Below, piece by piece: positions 44,816 through 55,294 of a DNA stretch of 64,000 nucleotides. The notes under the pieces were generated by a model. That model ran no database searches, had not been told where the DNA came from, and saw nothing but the letters and a program-made list of their open reading frames with translations. Origin of the DNA: Stenotrophomonas maltophilia (lineage in GTDB: Bacteria; Pseudomonadota; Gammaproteobacteria; Xanthomonadales; Xanthomonadaceae); assembly GCF_002799245.1 (NCBI RefSeq), contig NZ_NEQV01000004.1, forward strand, positions 186,001 through 250,000, given 5' to 3'. Position numbers and translations under genes: made by a program. Position 1 is the first letter of the stretch. Each line of letters begins with the position of its first letter.

Positions 44816-44855
44816 GTACCTCAGCAGGCATTCATCCCCATCCGAGGTCGTACCG

Positions 44856-46265
44856 ATGTCCGTGGAAAACGTTGAGAAGCTGATCAAGGACAACCAGATC
44901 GAGTTCGTCGACCTGCGCTTTGTCGACATGCGTGGCGTCGAGCAGCATGTGACCTTCCCGGTCAGCATCGTCGAGCCGTCGCTGTTCGAAGAAGGCAAGA
45001 TGTTCGATGGCAGCTCGATCGCCGGCTGGAAGGGCATCGCCGAATCGGACATGGTGCTGCTGCCGGATACCGCCAGCGCCTACGTCGACCCGTTCTATGC
45101 CGATCCGACCATCGTGATCAGCTGCGACATCCTCGACCCGGCCACCATGCAGCCGTATGGCCGCTGCCCGCGCGGCATCGCCAAGCGCGCCGAGGCCTAC
45201 CTGAAGTCCTCCGGCATCGCCGAAACCGCATTCTTCGGCCCGGAGCCGGAATTCTTCATCTTCGACTCGGTCCGCTTCGCCAATGAAATGGGCCACACCT
45301 TCTTCCAGGTCGACTCGGAAGAAGCGGCGTGGAACAGCGGCGCCAAGTACGACGGCGCCAACAGCGGCTACCGTCCGGGCGTGAAGGGCGGCTACTTCCC
45401 GGTCCCGCCGACCGACACCCTGCACGACCTGCGCGCCGAGATGTGCAAGACCCTGGAACAGGTCGGCATCGAAGTGGAAGTGCAGCACCACGAAGTGGCC
45501 ACCGCCGGCCAGTGCGAGATCGGCACCAAGTTCAGCACCCTGGTGCAGAAGGCCGACGAACTGCTGCGCATGAAGTACGTGATCAAGAACGTCGCGCACC
45601 GCAATGGCAAGACCGTCACCTTCATGCCCAAGCCGATCGTCGGCGACAACGGCAGTGGCATGCACGTGCACCAGTCGCTGTCCAAGGGTGGCACCAACCT
45701 GTTCTCCGGTGACGGCTACGGCGGCCTGAGCCAGCTGGCGCTGTGGTACATCGGCGGCATCTTCAAGCACGCCAAGGCCATCAATGCCTTCGCCAACTCG
45801 GGCACCAACAGCTACAAGCGCCTGGTGCCGGGCTATGAAGCACCGGTGATGCTGGCCTACTCGGCCCGCAACCGTTCGGCTTCGTGCCGCATTCCGTGGG
45901 TCTCCAACCCGAAGGCGCGCCGCATCGAAATGCGCTTCCCGGACCCGATCCAGTCCGGCTACCTGACCTTCACCGCGCTGATGATGGCCGGCCTGGACGG
46001 CATCAAGAACCAGATCGACCCGGGCGCACCGAGCGGCAAGGATCTGTACGACCTGCCGCCGGAAGAAGAGAAGCTGATCCCGCAGGTCTGCTCCTCGCTG
46101 GACCAGGCGCTGGAAGCACTGGACAAGGATCGCGAGTTCCTGAAGGCCGGTGGCGTGATGAGCGATGACTTCATCGATGGCTACATCGCGCTGAAGATGC
46201 AGGAAGTGACCAAGTTCCGCGCGGCCACCCACCCGCTGGAATACCAGCTGTACTACGCCAGCTGA
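44856..46265 (+). CDS. glnA: Glutamine synthetase type I
   Basis: 469 aa, the usual length. Catalyses glutamate + NH3 + ATP to glutamine. Visible are [46 protein letters not shown], the active-site stretch [23 protein letters not shown] and NRSASCRIP. The adenylylation tyrosine is at residue 398 in [10 protein letters not shown], so it can be controlled by GlnE. ATG 44856 has GAGG 8 bases upstream. Transcription is from the sigma-54/NtrC promoter at 44800. GlnK-AmtB follow downstream. Confidence 0.97.
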   Translation: MSVENVEKLIKDNQIEFVDLRFVDMRGVEQHVTFPVSIVEPSLFEEGKMFDGSSIAGWKGIAESDMVLLPDTASAYVDPFYADPTIVISCDILDPATMQPYGRCPRGIAKRAEAYLKSSGIAETAFFGPEPEFFIFDSVRFANEMGHTFFQVDSEEAAWNSGAKYDGANSGYRPGVKGGYFPVPPTDTLHDLRAEMCKTLEQVGIEVEVQHHEVATAGQCEIGTKFSTLVQKADELLRMKYVIKNVAHRNGKTVTFMPKPIVGDNGSGMHVHQSLSKGGTNLFSGDGYGGLSQLALWYIGGIFKHAKAINAFANSGTNSYKRLVPGYEAPVMLAYSARNRSASCRIPWVSNPKARRIEMRFPDPIQSGYLTFTALMMAGLDGIKNQIDPGAPSGKDLYDLPPEEEKLIPQVCSSLDQALEALDKDREFLKAGGVMSDDFIDGYIALKMQEVTKFRAATHPLEYQLYYAS

Positions 46266-46271
46266 CCGGGG

Positions 46272-46312
46272 GCGATGGCGGTGGGCATCCCCCTCCCGCA
46301 CACCGCCATCGC
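46272..46312 (+). terminator. Candidate glnA terminator hairpin
   Basis: GCGATGGCGGTG and CACCGCCATCGC are perfectly complementary 12-mers about 17 bases apart. There is no T-run after it, so attenuation or mRNA stabilisation is also possible. Confidence 0.5.
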
Positions 46313-46360
46313 ACCCGTTCTCGCGGCTGGGGAGCCGCGGTCAGATCGGGGTCGTTGCAC

Positions 46361-46400
46361 GGGGTCGGATCCCTTTCATGCATGAAAGGGCTCTGACCCC
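46361..46400. repeat. GGGGTC-type hairpin repeat
   Basis: GGGGTCGGATCCCTTTCATG paired with its near-complement ending AGGGCTCTGACCCC. Related hairpins lie at 26519-26559, 32133-32173, 50887-50926 and 51316-51355. Confidence 0.72.
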
Positions 46401-46417
46401 ACGCCAAGGACCCCTGA

Positions 46418-46954
<537 letters not shown>

Positions 46955-46975
46955 CCCCCTTCCGGAGACTCCCCC

Positions 46976-48406
46976 ATGAAGATGCGCCTTCTTACCGGGT
47001 GGCAAGCCCGGTTCCATCTGGTGTGCCTGTTGATGCTGCTCAGCGCGCTGGCTGCCGGCGCCTGGCCGGGCAGCGCCCACGCCCAGGCCCAGGTCTCGCC
47101 GCTGCCCAGCGAAAGCGTGGCGGTTGAACCGCTGCAGGACCCCGCCGCTGCAGCGGCTGCACCGGCCGTGGCCGAAGCGGCCGCCGCCTATGATCGTGGC
47201 GACGTGGCCTGGATGCTCACCTCCACCCTGCTGGTGCTGCTGATGGTGGTGCCGGGCCTGGCCCTGTTCTACGGCGGCCTGGTGCGTTCGAAGAACGTGT
47301 TGTCGGTGCTCAGCCAGATCCTGGTGGTGTTCTCGCTGGTGCTGCTGCTGTGGGTGTCCTACGGCTACAGCGCAGTGTTCAGCGCGGGCAATCCGTTCTT
47401 CGGGTCGTTCACCGAGTTCGCCTTCCTCAAGGGCTTCACCCCCGACTCGGTCGGCAACACGCCGATCAAGGGCCTGCCGGATTACCTGTTCGTTGCCTTC
47501 CAGTCGACCTTCGCTGGCATCACCACCGCACTGATCGTCGGCGCCTTTGCCGAGCGCATCAAGTTCCGTGCGGTGCTGCTGTTCTCGGCGCTGTGGTTCA
47601 CCCTCAGCTACATCCCGATGGCGCACATCGTCTGGGGCGGCGGCTACCTGGGGGAAATGGGTGCGATCGATTTCGCCGGTGGAACCGTGGTCCACATCAA
47701 CGCGGGCGTGGCCGGCCTGGTGGCCGCGTGGTTCGTCGGCAAGCGCCTGGGCTATGGGCAGACCGCGCTGAAGCCGCACAACGTGCCGTTCACCTACATC
47801 GGCGCGATGCTGCTGTGGGTCGGCTGGTTCGGCTTCAATGCCGGCTCGGCGGCGGCGGCCGATACCGTGGCCTCGCTGGCCTTCCTCAACACCGTGCTGG
47901 CCACCGCTGCTGCCGTGCTCGGCTGGACGCTGGTGGAAGCGATCGGCAAGGGCAAGCCGTCCGCGCTGGGCGCGGCCTCCGGTGCGGTGGCCGGCCTGGT
48001 CGGCATCACCCCGGCCTGCGGCACCGTCGGCCCGCTCGGTGCGATCGTCATTGGCTTCATCGCCGGCATCGTCTGCGTGTGGGGCGTGACCGGCCTGAAG
48101 CGCCTGCTGAAGGTGGATGACACCGCCGACGTGTTCGGTGTGCATGGTGTCGGCGGCATCGTCGGCGCGATTCTCACTGGCGTGTTCAGCGCCCAATCGC
48201 TGGGTGGCACCAAGGCCGATCTGGATATCGCCCACCAGGTGTGGGTGCAGGTGGTCAGCGTCGGCCTCACCGTGGTGTGGTCGGCGGTGGTGACCACGCT
48301 GATCCTGCTGGTGGTGCGCAGCGTGGTTGGCCTGCGGGTGACCGAGGAAGCCGAACGCACCGGCCTGGATGTGACCTCGCACGGCGAGTCCGCCTACGAG
48401 GCCTGA
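46976..48406 (+). CDS. amtB: Ammonium transporter AmtB
   Basis: 476 aa. A signal-like N-terminus (LVCLLMLLSALAAGAWPGSAHAQ) is followed by an extracytoplasmic stretch to about residue 70, then 11 membrane segments. Family motifs are DVAWMLTSTLLVLLMVVPGLALFYGGLVRSKNVLS, FAGGTVVHINAGVAGLVAA and the pore-linked VFGVHGVGGIVGAILTGVF. A GGAG site lies 8 bases before ATG 46976. It forms the transport/sensing pair with GlnK. Confidence 0.95.
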   Translation: MKMRLLTGWQARFHLVCLLMLLSALAAGAWPGSAHAQAQVSPLPSESVAVEPLQDPAAAAAAPAVAEAAAAYDRGDVAWMLTSTLLVLLMVVPGLALFYGGLVRSKNVLSVLSQILVVFSLVLLLWVSYGYSAVFSAGNPFFGSFTEFAFLKGFTPDSVGNTPIKGLPDYLFVAFQSTFAGITTALIVGAFAERIKFRAVLLFSALWFTLSYIPMAHIVWGGGYLGEMGAIDFAGGTVVHINAGVAGLVAAWFVGKRLGYGQTALKPHNVPFTYIGAMLLWVGWFGFNAGSAAAADTVASLAFLNTVLATAAAVLGWTLVEAIGKGKPSALGAASGAVAGLVGITPACGTVGPLGAIVIGFIAGIVCVWGVTGLKRLLKVDDTADVFGVHGVGGIVGAILTGVFSAQSLGGTKADLDIAHQVWVQVVSVGLTVVWSAVVTTLILLVVRSVVGLRVTEEAERTGLDVTSHGESAYEA

Positions 48407-48898
48407 AGTAATGGCGGGGCTGCTGCATTGATGCTGTGGGTGCCGACCGTTGGTCGGCACTTCCCTGCTCTGGTAGGTGCCAGGCTTGCCTGGCACTGCC
48501 GGCAGCCCAGCCACGCATGGCGTGGCTCTACTGCATCCTCTTGGGTGAGTGCCAAGCTTGCTTGGCACTGTCGGCAGCCCAGCCACGCATGGCGTGGCTC
48601 TACCGCATCCTCTTGGGTGGGTGCCAGGCTTGCTTGGCACTGTCGGCGACCCAGCCACGCATGGCGTGGCTCTACCGCATCCTCTTGGGTGGGTGCCAAG
48701 CTTGCTTGGCATTGCCGGCGACCCAGCCACGCATGGCGTGGCTCTACCGTATCCTCTTGGGTGGGTGCCAAGCTTGCTTGGCACTGTCGGCGACTCAGCC
48801 ACGCATGGCGTGGCTCTACCGCATCCTCTTGGGTGGGTGCCGACCGTTGGTCGGCACAGCGGCATGCATCATCGCGCCTGATCGCGCACAATCAGGCC
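48407..48898. other. Gene-free stretch occupied by a SMAG tandem array
   Basis: About 490 bases after amtB with no gene; the open frames here encode repetitive peptides produced by the 72-base array listed below. The amidase promoter probably lies in the last 40 bases. Confidence 0.7.
48438..48857. repeat. Tandem 72-bp repeat array of SMAG-like hairpins
   Basis: Five units of exactly 72 bases; the phase mark ttgggtg recurs at 48541, 48613, 48685, 48757 and 48829, with a first unit from about 48469. Each unit has a GTGCCA(a/g)GCTTGC(t/c)TGGCA hairpin and an AGCCACGC-at-GGCGTGGCT hairpin. The array is capped at both ends by the hairpin GTGCCGACC-gt-TGGTCGGCAC (48440-48460 and 48837-48857). Confidence 0.88.
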
Positions 48899-49645
48899 AT
48901 GCACCCGATCCGCACTGTCCTGATGCTCTCGGCCTGCCTGTTGCTGGCCGCCTGCGCTTCCACGCCGCGGGAAACGCACAACCCGCTCGCCACCTGGGTG
49001 CCGTCACCCAACCAGAACGCGCGCACGCCGGTCATCATCGTCATCCACCACACCGAGCAGAAATCGGTGCAGCAGAGCCTGCGTACACTGCGCACCGGCA
49101 ACAGCGGTGGCCCGGTCAGTGCGCACTATCTGATCGGTGCCGATGGCCATCGCTACCAGCTGGTGGCCGATGAGCGCCGCGCCTGGCATGCAGGGGCCGG
49201 GCGCTGGGGCACCATCACCGATCTCAACTCCGCCTCGATCGGCATCGAGCTCGACAACGATGGCCGCAGCCCGTTCAGTGCGGCACAGATCGAATCGCTG
49301 ATCGTGCTGCTGCGCGATCTCACCACCCGGTTGAACATCCCGCCGCGCCAGGTGATCGGCCATGCCGACCTGGCGCCGACGCGCAAGCAGGATCCGAGCC
49401 GCTTCTTCCCGTGGCAGCAGCTGGCCGAGGCCGGTTTCGGCGTGTGGCCGCGCGCGGCCGACGGTGCCGCACCGGAGGGCTTCGACGCGTGGAATGCGCT
49501 GGCCCGCTTCGGCTATCCACTGGACAACCGCGAAGCCACCGTTGCCGCCTTCCACCGCCGTTTCCGTGGCCGCGACGATCTGCCGAAGACGCTGGATGCC
49601 GAGGACGCCCGCATCCTGCACTCGCTGCTGCTGCAGACGCCGTGA
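48899..49645 (+). CDS. AmpD/AmiD-type N-acetylmuramoyl-L-alanine amidase, lipoprotein
   Basis: 248 aa with lipobox LAAC (MHPIRTVLMLSACLLLAAC), so probably outer-membrane anchored as for AmiD. Zinc ligands appear in VIIVIHHTEQ and WHAGAG, and later IGHADLAPTRKQDPSRFF. It should cut the MurNAc-L-Ala bond. ATG 48899 lies just after the repeat array; the frame upstream is the array. MltA starts 67 bases after its stop, so two murein-degrading enzymes are neighbours. Confidence 0.92.
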   Translation: MHPIRTVLMLSACLLLAACASTPRETHNPLATWVPSPNQNARTPVIIVIHHTEQKSVQQSLRTLRTGNSGGPVSAHYLIGADGHRYQLVADERRAWHAGAGRWGTITDLNSASIGIELDNDGRSPFSAAQIESLIVLLRDLTTRLNIPPRQVIGHADLAPTRKQDPSRFFPWQQLAEAGFGVWPRAADGAAPEGFDAWNALARFGYPLDNREATVAAFHRRFRGRDDLPKTLDAEDARILHSLLLQTP

Positions 49646-49712
49646 CCGCGTGCATGAATGCTTGACCGCGCGCTGGGTTGCCGCCCAGCGGCCGGCACTC
49701 CACCATGGCGGC

Positions 49713-50879
49713 ATGATCGATTCCGCCACCTTCTTCAAGCACAAGCACTGGATCCTGCTGGCAGCGGCGGTGCTCGCCGGCTGCTCCACCACCGCTCCCC
49801 GCACCGGTTCCGAAGCGCCGACGCCAGCCACGCCGCCCGCGGCCACCTATGCCAAGGCCGCATGGAGTGCACTGCCACCGGTCTCCGACAGCGATCTGCA
49901 GGCCGGCTTCGTTGCCTGGCGCAGCAGTTGCACCCGGCTGAAGAACGATGCGGTCTGGGCCGGCCCCTGTGCCACCGCCGCGAAGGTGCCGGACAAGGAT
50001 CCGGCCGCGATCCGCCAGTTCCTGCAGCGCGACCTCGATGTCTATGCGCTGCGTGCCGGCGGCCACCAGGCCGACGGGCTGATTACCGGTTACTACGAGC
50101 CGATCTACGCCGGCAGCCTCACCCGCACGGCGGCTGCCACGGTGCCGGTGTACGGCACGCCCGATGATCTGATCGTGGTGCAGCTGGACAGTCTCTACCC
50201 GGAGCTGAAAGGCAAGCGCCTGCGCGGCCGCCTCGACGGCAAGGTGCTCAAGCCCTATGACGACGCCGGCACCATCGCAGCCAAGGGTGCCAAGGCCCCG
50301 GTGCTGGCCTGGCTGACCGACCCGATGGACCTGCAGCTGCTGCAGATCCAGGGGTCGGGCCGGGTCCGCCTGGCTGACGGCACGCAGGTGCGGCTGGCCT
50401 ACGCCGAGCAGAATGGCCATCCGTACCGCGCCATTGGTCGCTGGCTGGTGGACCAGGGCCAGCTGAAGAAGGAAGACGTCACTATGGACGCCATCCGCGC
50501 CTGGGCCCGGGCCAATCCCGCGCGCGTGCCGGAACTGCTGCGCAGCAACCCCAGCTACGTGTTCTTCGTGCGCAACCCGGACAGCCCGGAAGGCCCGCGC
50601 GGTTCGCTGAACGTGCCGCTCACCGCCGGTTACAGCGTGGCGGTGGATCGCACCGTGGTGCCGCTGGGCAGCCTGTTGTGGCTGTCCACCACGCGCCCGG
50701 ACGGCAGCCCGGTGGTGCGCCCGGTGGCCGCGCAGGACACCGGCGGCGCCATCGCCGGTGAAGTGCGCGCGGACCTGTACTGGGGCAGCGGCGATGCTGC
50801 CGGCAAGCTGGCCGGCGACATGAAGCAGAAGGGCAATATCTGGATGCTGTGGCCGAAGGGCGTGGCGCTGCCGCGGTAG
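49713..50879 (+). CDS. mltA: Membrane-bound lytic transglycosylase A
   Basis: 388 aa lipoprotein (lipobox LAGC in WILLAAAVLAGC). MltA hallmarks: GLITGYYEPIYAGS, a double-psi barrel insert, YVFFVRNPDSPEGPRGSLNVPLTAGYSVAVDRTVVPLGS and the catalytic-Asp motif AQDTGGAI followed by RADLYWGSGDAAG. It cleaves the beta-1,4 bond of murein with 1,6-anhydro formation. Start ATG 49713 (MIDSATFFKH). Confidence 0.93.
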   Translation: MIDSATFFKHKHWILLAAAVLAGCSTTAPRTGSEAPTPATPPAATYAKAAWSALPPVSDSDLQAGFVAWRSSCTRLKNDAVWAGPCATAAKVPDKDPAAIRQFLQRDLDVYALRAGGHQADGLITGYYEPIYAGSLTRTAAATVPVYGTPDDLIVVQLDSLYPELKGKRLRGRLDGKVLKPYDDAGTIAAKGAKAPVLAWLTDPMDLQLLQIQGSGRVRLADGTQVRLAYAEQNGHPYRAIGRWLVDQGQLKKEDVTMDAIRAWARANPARVPELLRSNPSYVFFVRNPDSPEGPRGSLNVPLTAGYSVAVDRTVVPLGSLLWLSTTRPDGSPVVRPVAAQDTGGAIAGEVRADLYWGSGDAAGKLAGDMKQKGNIWMLWPKGVALPR

Positions 50880-50886
50880 GTCGGCA

Positions 50887-50926
50887 GGGGTCAGATCCCT
50901 TTCCGCCGGAAAGGGATCTGAGCCCC
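50887..50926. repeat. GGGGTCAGA-type hairpin repeat
   Basis: GGGGTCAGATCCCTTTCC-gcc-GGAAAGGGATCTGAGCCCC forms a long near-perfect stem just after mltA; it may also act as a terminator. Confidence 0.75.
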
Positions 50927-50988
50927 GGATGCCCGATAATGGCGCCATTCCGAACTTTCCGGCCGCGCCTGCGGCCAGGACCTCTGCA

Positions 50989-51303
50989 ATGACCTACGCA
51001 AAGCACAACGCAAAACCCGGCGCGAAGTCCGCCGCAAAGAAGTACTACAAGCACTGGGCCGAATCGGGCCTGGGCAAGGGCAACGTGCTGATGGAAGCGC
51101 GTGGCGAGAAGATCGTGCGCCAGGTGGAAATCTACGGCACCAAGATGGTCTGGGCAGACGAGCATGCCCACAGCGACGACCGTTTCCTGCTGGCCGACCA
51201 GCCGGTGTCGTTCCTGGATTTCGACGAAGACGACGAAATCTCCGCGCGTGAATTCGAAGCCGCCTGGAAGAAGGCCCGGGAAGCCACCGGCTACCCGGTG
51301 TAG
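50989..51303 (+). CDS. Small protein with an EF-hand-like loop, function unknown
   Basis: 104 aa, no signal peptide. Lys/Ala-rich start (MTYAKHNAKPGAKSAAKKYYKHW), then LMEARGEKIVRQVEIYGTKMVWADEHAHSDDRF. Near the end DFDEDDEISAREFEAAW matches an EF-hand loop (Asp at 1, 3, 5; Ile at 8; Glu at 12) except that position 6 is Asp rather than Gly. The family is not recognised. It lies between two GGGGTCAGA hairpins. Confidence 0.65.
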   Translation: MTYAKHNAKPGAKSAAKKYYKHWAESGLGKGNVLMEARGEKIVRQVEIYGTKMVWADEHAHSDDRFLLADQPVSFLDFDEDDEISAREFEAAWKKAREATGYPV

Positions 51304-51315
51304 CGCTGCGCGGCC

Positions 51316-51355
51316 GGGGTCAGAGCCCTTTCCTGACGGAAAGGGCTCTGACCCC
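51316..51355. repeat. GGGGTCAGA-type hairpin repeat
   Basis: GGGGTCAGAGCCCTTTCC-tgac-GGAAAGGGCTCTGACCCC, a near-perfect stem between the small protein gene and the convergent higA stop. Confidence 0.75.
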
Positions 51356-51365
51356 GGATACGGGT

Positions 51366-51662
51366 TCACGCAGCTGCGTTGTGCGGTTGGATCCGGGCCA
51401 GCACATCGGCCAGCTTTTCCTTGGTCATCGCCGCGTCGAAGTCGGCCTGCAAGCCAATCCAGAATTTGTCGGAGACGCCGAAGTAGCGGGACAGGCGCAG
51501 TCCCGTGTCCGCAGTCACCGCGCGATGGCCCGAGACGATCTCGCCGATACGGCGCTGCGACACGCCGATGGATTTGGCCAGGCGGTACTGGGTGATGCCC
51601 AAGGGCTCCAGGAATTCGTGCAGCAGGACCTCGCCGGGGGCAGGGTAGGGAACGGTTCGCAT
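51366..51662 (-). CDS. higA: HigA-family antitoxin
   Basis: 98 aa with a HTH_XRE-type domain: HEFLEPLGITQYRLAKSIGVSQRRIGEIVSGHRAVTADTGLRLSRYFGVSDKFWIGLQADFD, typical of HigA/VapI-like antitoxins. It should bind the toxin and repress the operon. Start ATG 51662, 13 bases after the toxin stop, in the toxin-first order characteristic of higBA. Confidence 0.93.
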   Translation of the reverse strand: MRTVPYPAPGEVLLHEFLEPLGITQYRLAKSIGVSQRRIGEIVSGHRAVTADTGLRLSRYFGVSDKFWIGLQADFDAAMTKEKLADVLARIQPHNAAA

Positions 51663-51675
51663 GAGCGCGACTCCT

Positions 51676-51957
51676 TCAGTGGTAATCGACAATTTCAACC
51701 TCGGCGGGACCTTCCCTGGACCACATGAAGCACAAGCGGAACTGATCATTGATGCGGACGCTGTATTGGCCCAGCCGATTCCCAAGCAGCGACTCCAGCC
51801 TGTTCGCCGGCGGCAGGCGTAGATCCCGCAGATCGGCTGCCACATTGAGCATGGCCAGCTTGCGCAGCGCGGCGGCTTCAATGTGGCGCCATCTCGGCAC
51901 GCGATGACCATCGAACAGTGCCTGCGTACGCTTGCAGGCAAACGATTGGATCGGCAT
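51676..51957 (-). CDS. higB: HigB-family toxin (RelE/ParE superfamily)
   Basis: 93 aa. MPIQSFACKRTQALFDGHRVPRW...AALRKLAMLNVAADLRDLRLPPANRLESLLGNRLGQYSVRINDQFRLCFMW matches HigB-type RNA-cleaving toxins of the RelE superfamily. Such toxins cut ribosome-associated mRNA and are neutralised by HigA. First gene of a two-gene operon, divergent from ntrB by 139 bases. Confidence 0.92.
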   Translation of the reverse strand: MPIQSFACKRTQALFDGHRVPRWRHIEAAALRKLAMLNVAADLRDLRLPPANRLESLLGNRLGQYSVRINDQFRLCFMWSREGPAEVEIVDYH

Positions 51958-51972
51958 ATTGATAACGTGTGG

Positions 51973-51999
51973 CGATAGTATCGTAAGTCGTTAGTATCG
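51973..51999. promoter_or_regulatory. Candidate higBA operator
   Basis: CGATAGTATCG is an interrupted palindrome at 51973-51983, and TAGTATCG recurs at 51992-51999, 16 bases further on. It is 16-42 bases upstream of the higB start, where a HigA operator is expected. Confidence 0.5.
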
Positions 52000-52079
52000 G
52001 CTCCGCAAGTCGCGATGCGTAATTCCCCGGCACGACATTCAGCGACGCATTCAGTGCGATCCGGTGCTCGATGGTCTTT

Positions 52080-52096
52080 TGCACTACATTGGTGCA
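52080..52096. promoter_or_regulatory. NtrC-like site abutting the ntrB start codon
   Basis: TGCACTACATTGGTGCA is a near-ideal NtrC site, ending one base before the ATG at 52097. It would place NtrC on the ntrBC translation start, consistent with negative autoregulation of the operon. A second, weaker half-match lies at about 52054-52066. Confidence 0.78.
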
Positions 52097-53150
52097 ATGT
52101 CCGACCCCGCACCCCCGCCGTCCCTCGATGCCCTGGGCACGCCGCTGGCCTGGGCCGGGGCCGATGGCTGCATAGCCGGCTGCAATCCGGCCTTTGCCCG
52201 CTGGTTGGGCGTCAGCGTCCGGCGCCTGCTGGGTCGGCCGCTGGCCGCACTGGAAGTACAGGGCGAGGCGCTGGCCCATTTCCTGGCCCGCGATGAGCGC
52301 GACAGCCTGCGCCTGAACCGGCTGGCGCTGGCGGTGCCCGGCGAGGCCCCGCGCTTCGCCGAGGGCTGGATGAGCCGCCGCGACGATGGCGGCTGGCTGC
52401 TGGAGGCGCATCCGGTCGATGAATTCCCCGGGCTCGACCCGACCCAGGCCCTGCCCAGCGCGCTCAGTGCAGCGCTGAAGGGGCTGGCCCATGAGCTGCG
52501 CAACCCGCTGGCCGGGTTGAAGGGTGCCGCCCAGCTGCTGGCCCGCCGTGCCGCCCAGCGCGATGCCAGCGAACGCGAGCTGATCGAGCTGATCGGTTCG
52601 GAGATCGAACGCCTCAACGGCCTGCTCGACCAACTGCTGTCACCGGCCCCGGCCGCGCCGCATGCCGAACTGAACATCCATGCCGCGCTGGAACGCGTGC
52701 TGCGCCTGGCCGAGAACGAGGCGGGCTGGGCGGTACGGCTGCAGCGCGACTACGACCCCAGCATTCCCGAATTCCACGGCGACGCCGACCGCCTCACCCA
52801 GGCGGTGTGGAACCTGGTGCGCAACGCGATCCAGGCCGGCGCCGGCACCATCACCCTGCGCACCCGCGTCGAGCACGGTGTGCGCATCGCCGAGCAGCTG
52901 CACACGTTGGCGCTGCGCCTGGAGATCGCCGACGACGGCCGTGGTGTGCCCGAGGAGCTGGCCGAACACCTGTTCCTGCCGCTGGTCAGTGGCCGTGCCG
53001 AAGGCACCGGGCTGGGCCTGGCGCTGGCCCAGCAAGTAGCGCGCGAACATCGCGGCACGCTCACCTACCGCTCGCGCCCGGGCCATACCGTATTCACCCT
53101 GCTGCTGCCGATCGGCAACGGCGCCGCCCCGGCCGAGGAGGCCCCGCGCG

Positions 53151-53158
<8 letters not shown>
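52097..53158 (+). CDS. ntrB: Nitrogen regulation sensor kinase NtrB
   Basis: 353 aa. A PAS-like N-terminus (GTPLAWAGADGCIAGCNPAFARWLG) precedes the phospho-acceptor motif GLAHELRNPLAGLKGAAQLL (His132), and the ATPase domain with VRNAIQAG, IADDGRGVP, GTGLGLALAQQVAREHRG. It phosphorylates or dephosphorylates NtrC under PII control. The start at 52097 gives MSDPAPPPSL; no ribosome site is visible because an NtrC-like site occupies that place. A GTG at 52064 would add 11 residues. It overlaps ntrC by 8 bases. Confidence 0.92.
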
Positions 53159-54599
<1,441 letters not shown>

Positions 54600-54692
54600 A
54601 CGGCCCCTGCACGCGATCCTCGCGCCCGCTTGCCGAACCGTTGATCCGTCATGGACGATGCCGTCCTTAGTGTTATCTGCAAGGAGTCCTAG

Positions 54693-55262
54693 ATGCGTCT
54701 GTCCTTTGCCATCCTGCCGTTGTCCGCCGCCGTGCTGCTGTCTGCCTGTGGCAGTGCGCCGAAGAAGGCCGAACCCACCCCGCCACCGCCGGTCGCGGTC
54801 AGTGCCGCCCGGCAGGCCGAGGCCAATCTGGCGCCAGCCTCGGCCAGCATCGTCAGTGGCCGCATCGCGCTGATGGTGGAGCCCGGCGGCATCCACATCA
54901 CCGGCCTGGTCGGTGGCCTGCAGCCGATGCAGCAGGCCGGTTTCCACATCCACGAGCGTGGCGACTGCAGCGCGGTGGACGCCAGCAGTGCCGGCAATCA
55001 CTTCAACCCCGGTGGCGCCGCGCATGGCCGTGCCGGCACCGGCAAGCATCACCTGGGCGACATGGACAATCTGCGTGCCGACGCCCAGGGCCGCGCCAAC
55101 GTCGACATCCACCTCAAGGGCGTTACCCTTGGCGGAGGCGCCGCCACCGATATCGCCGGACGTGCACTGGTCGTGCATGCCAACGCCGACGACTATCGCA
55201 GCCAGCCCGCCGGCAATGCCGGCGTCCGCATCGCCTGTGGCGTGATCCGGGTCGTCCGCTGA
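54693..55262 (+). CDS. sodC: Cu/Zn superoxide dismutase lipoprotein (copy 1)
   Basis: 189 aa with lipobox LSAC (MRLSFAILPLSAAVLLSAC). SodC ligands: GFHIHERGDC, NHFNP, HGRAG...KHHLGDMDNL, and a late VVHANADDY; GVRIACGVI at the end has the disulfide Cys. It dismutates superoxide in the periplasm. AAGGAG lies 6 bases before the ATG. A second sodC follows after 32 bases. Confidence 0.92.
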   Translation: MRLSFAILPLSAAVLLSACGSAPKKAEPTPPPPVAVSAARQAEANLAPASASIVSGRIALMVEPGGIHITGLVGGLQPMQQAGFHIHERGDCSAVDASSAGNHFNPGGAAHGRAGTGKHHLGDMDNLRADAQGRANVDIHLKGVTLGGGAATDIAGRALVVHANADDYRSQPAGNAGVRIACGVIRVVR

Positions 55263-55294
55263 TCACTGCAGGCATCATCCAGGGAGAGAATCCA

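Noticed and set aside
48469..48857. Periodic 72-base units considered as a CRISPR array
   Set aside because: The whole unit repeats; there are no variable spacers, no cas genes and each unit contains hairpins of the SMAG type.
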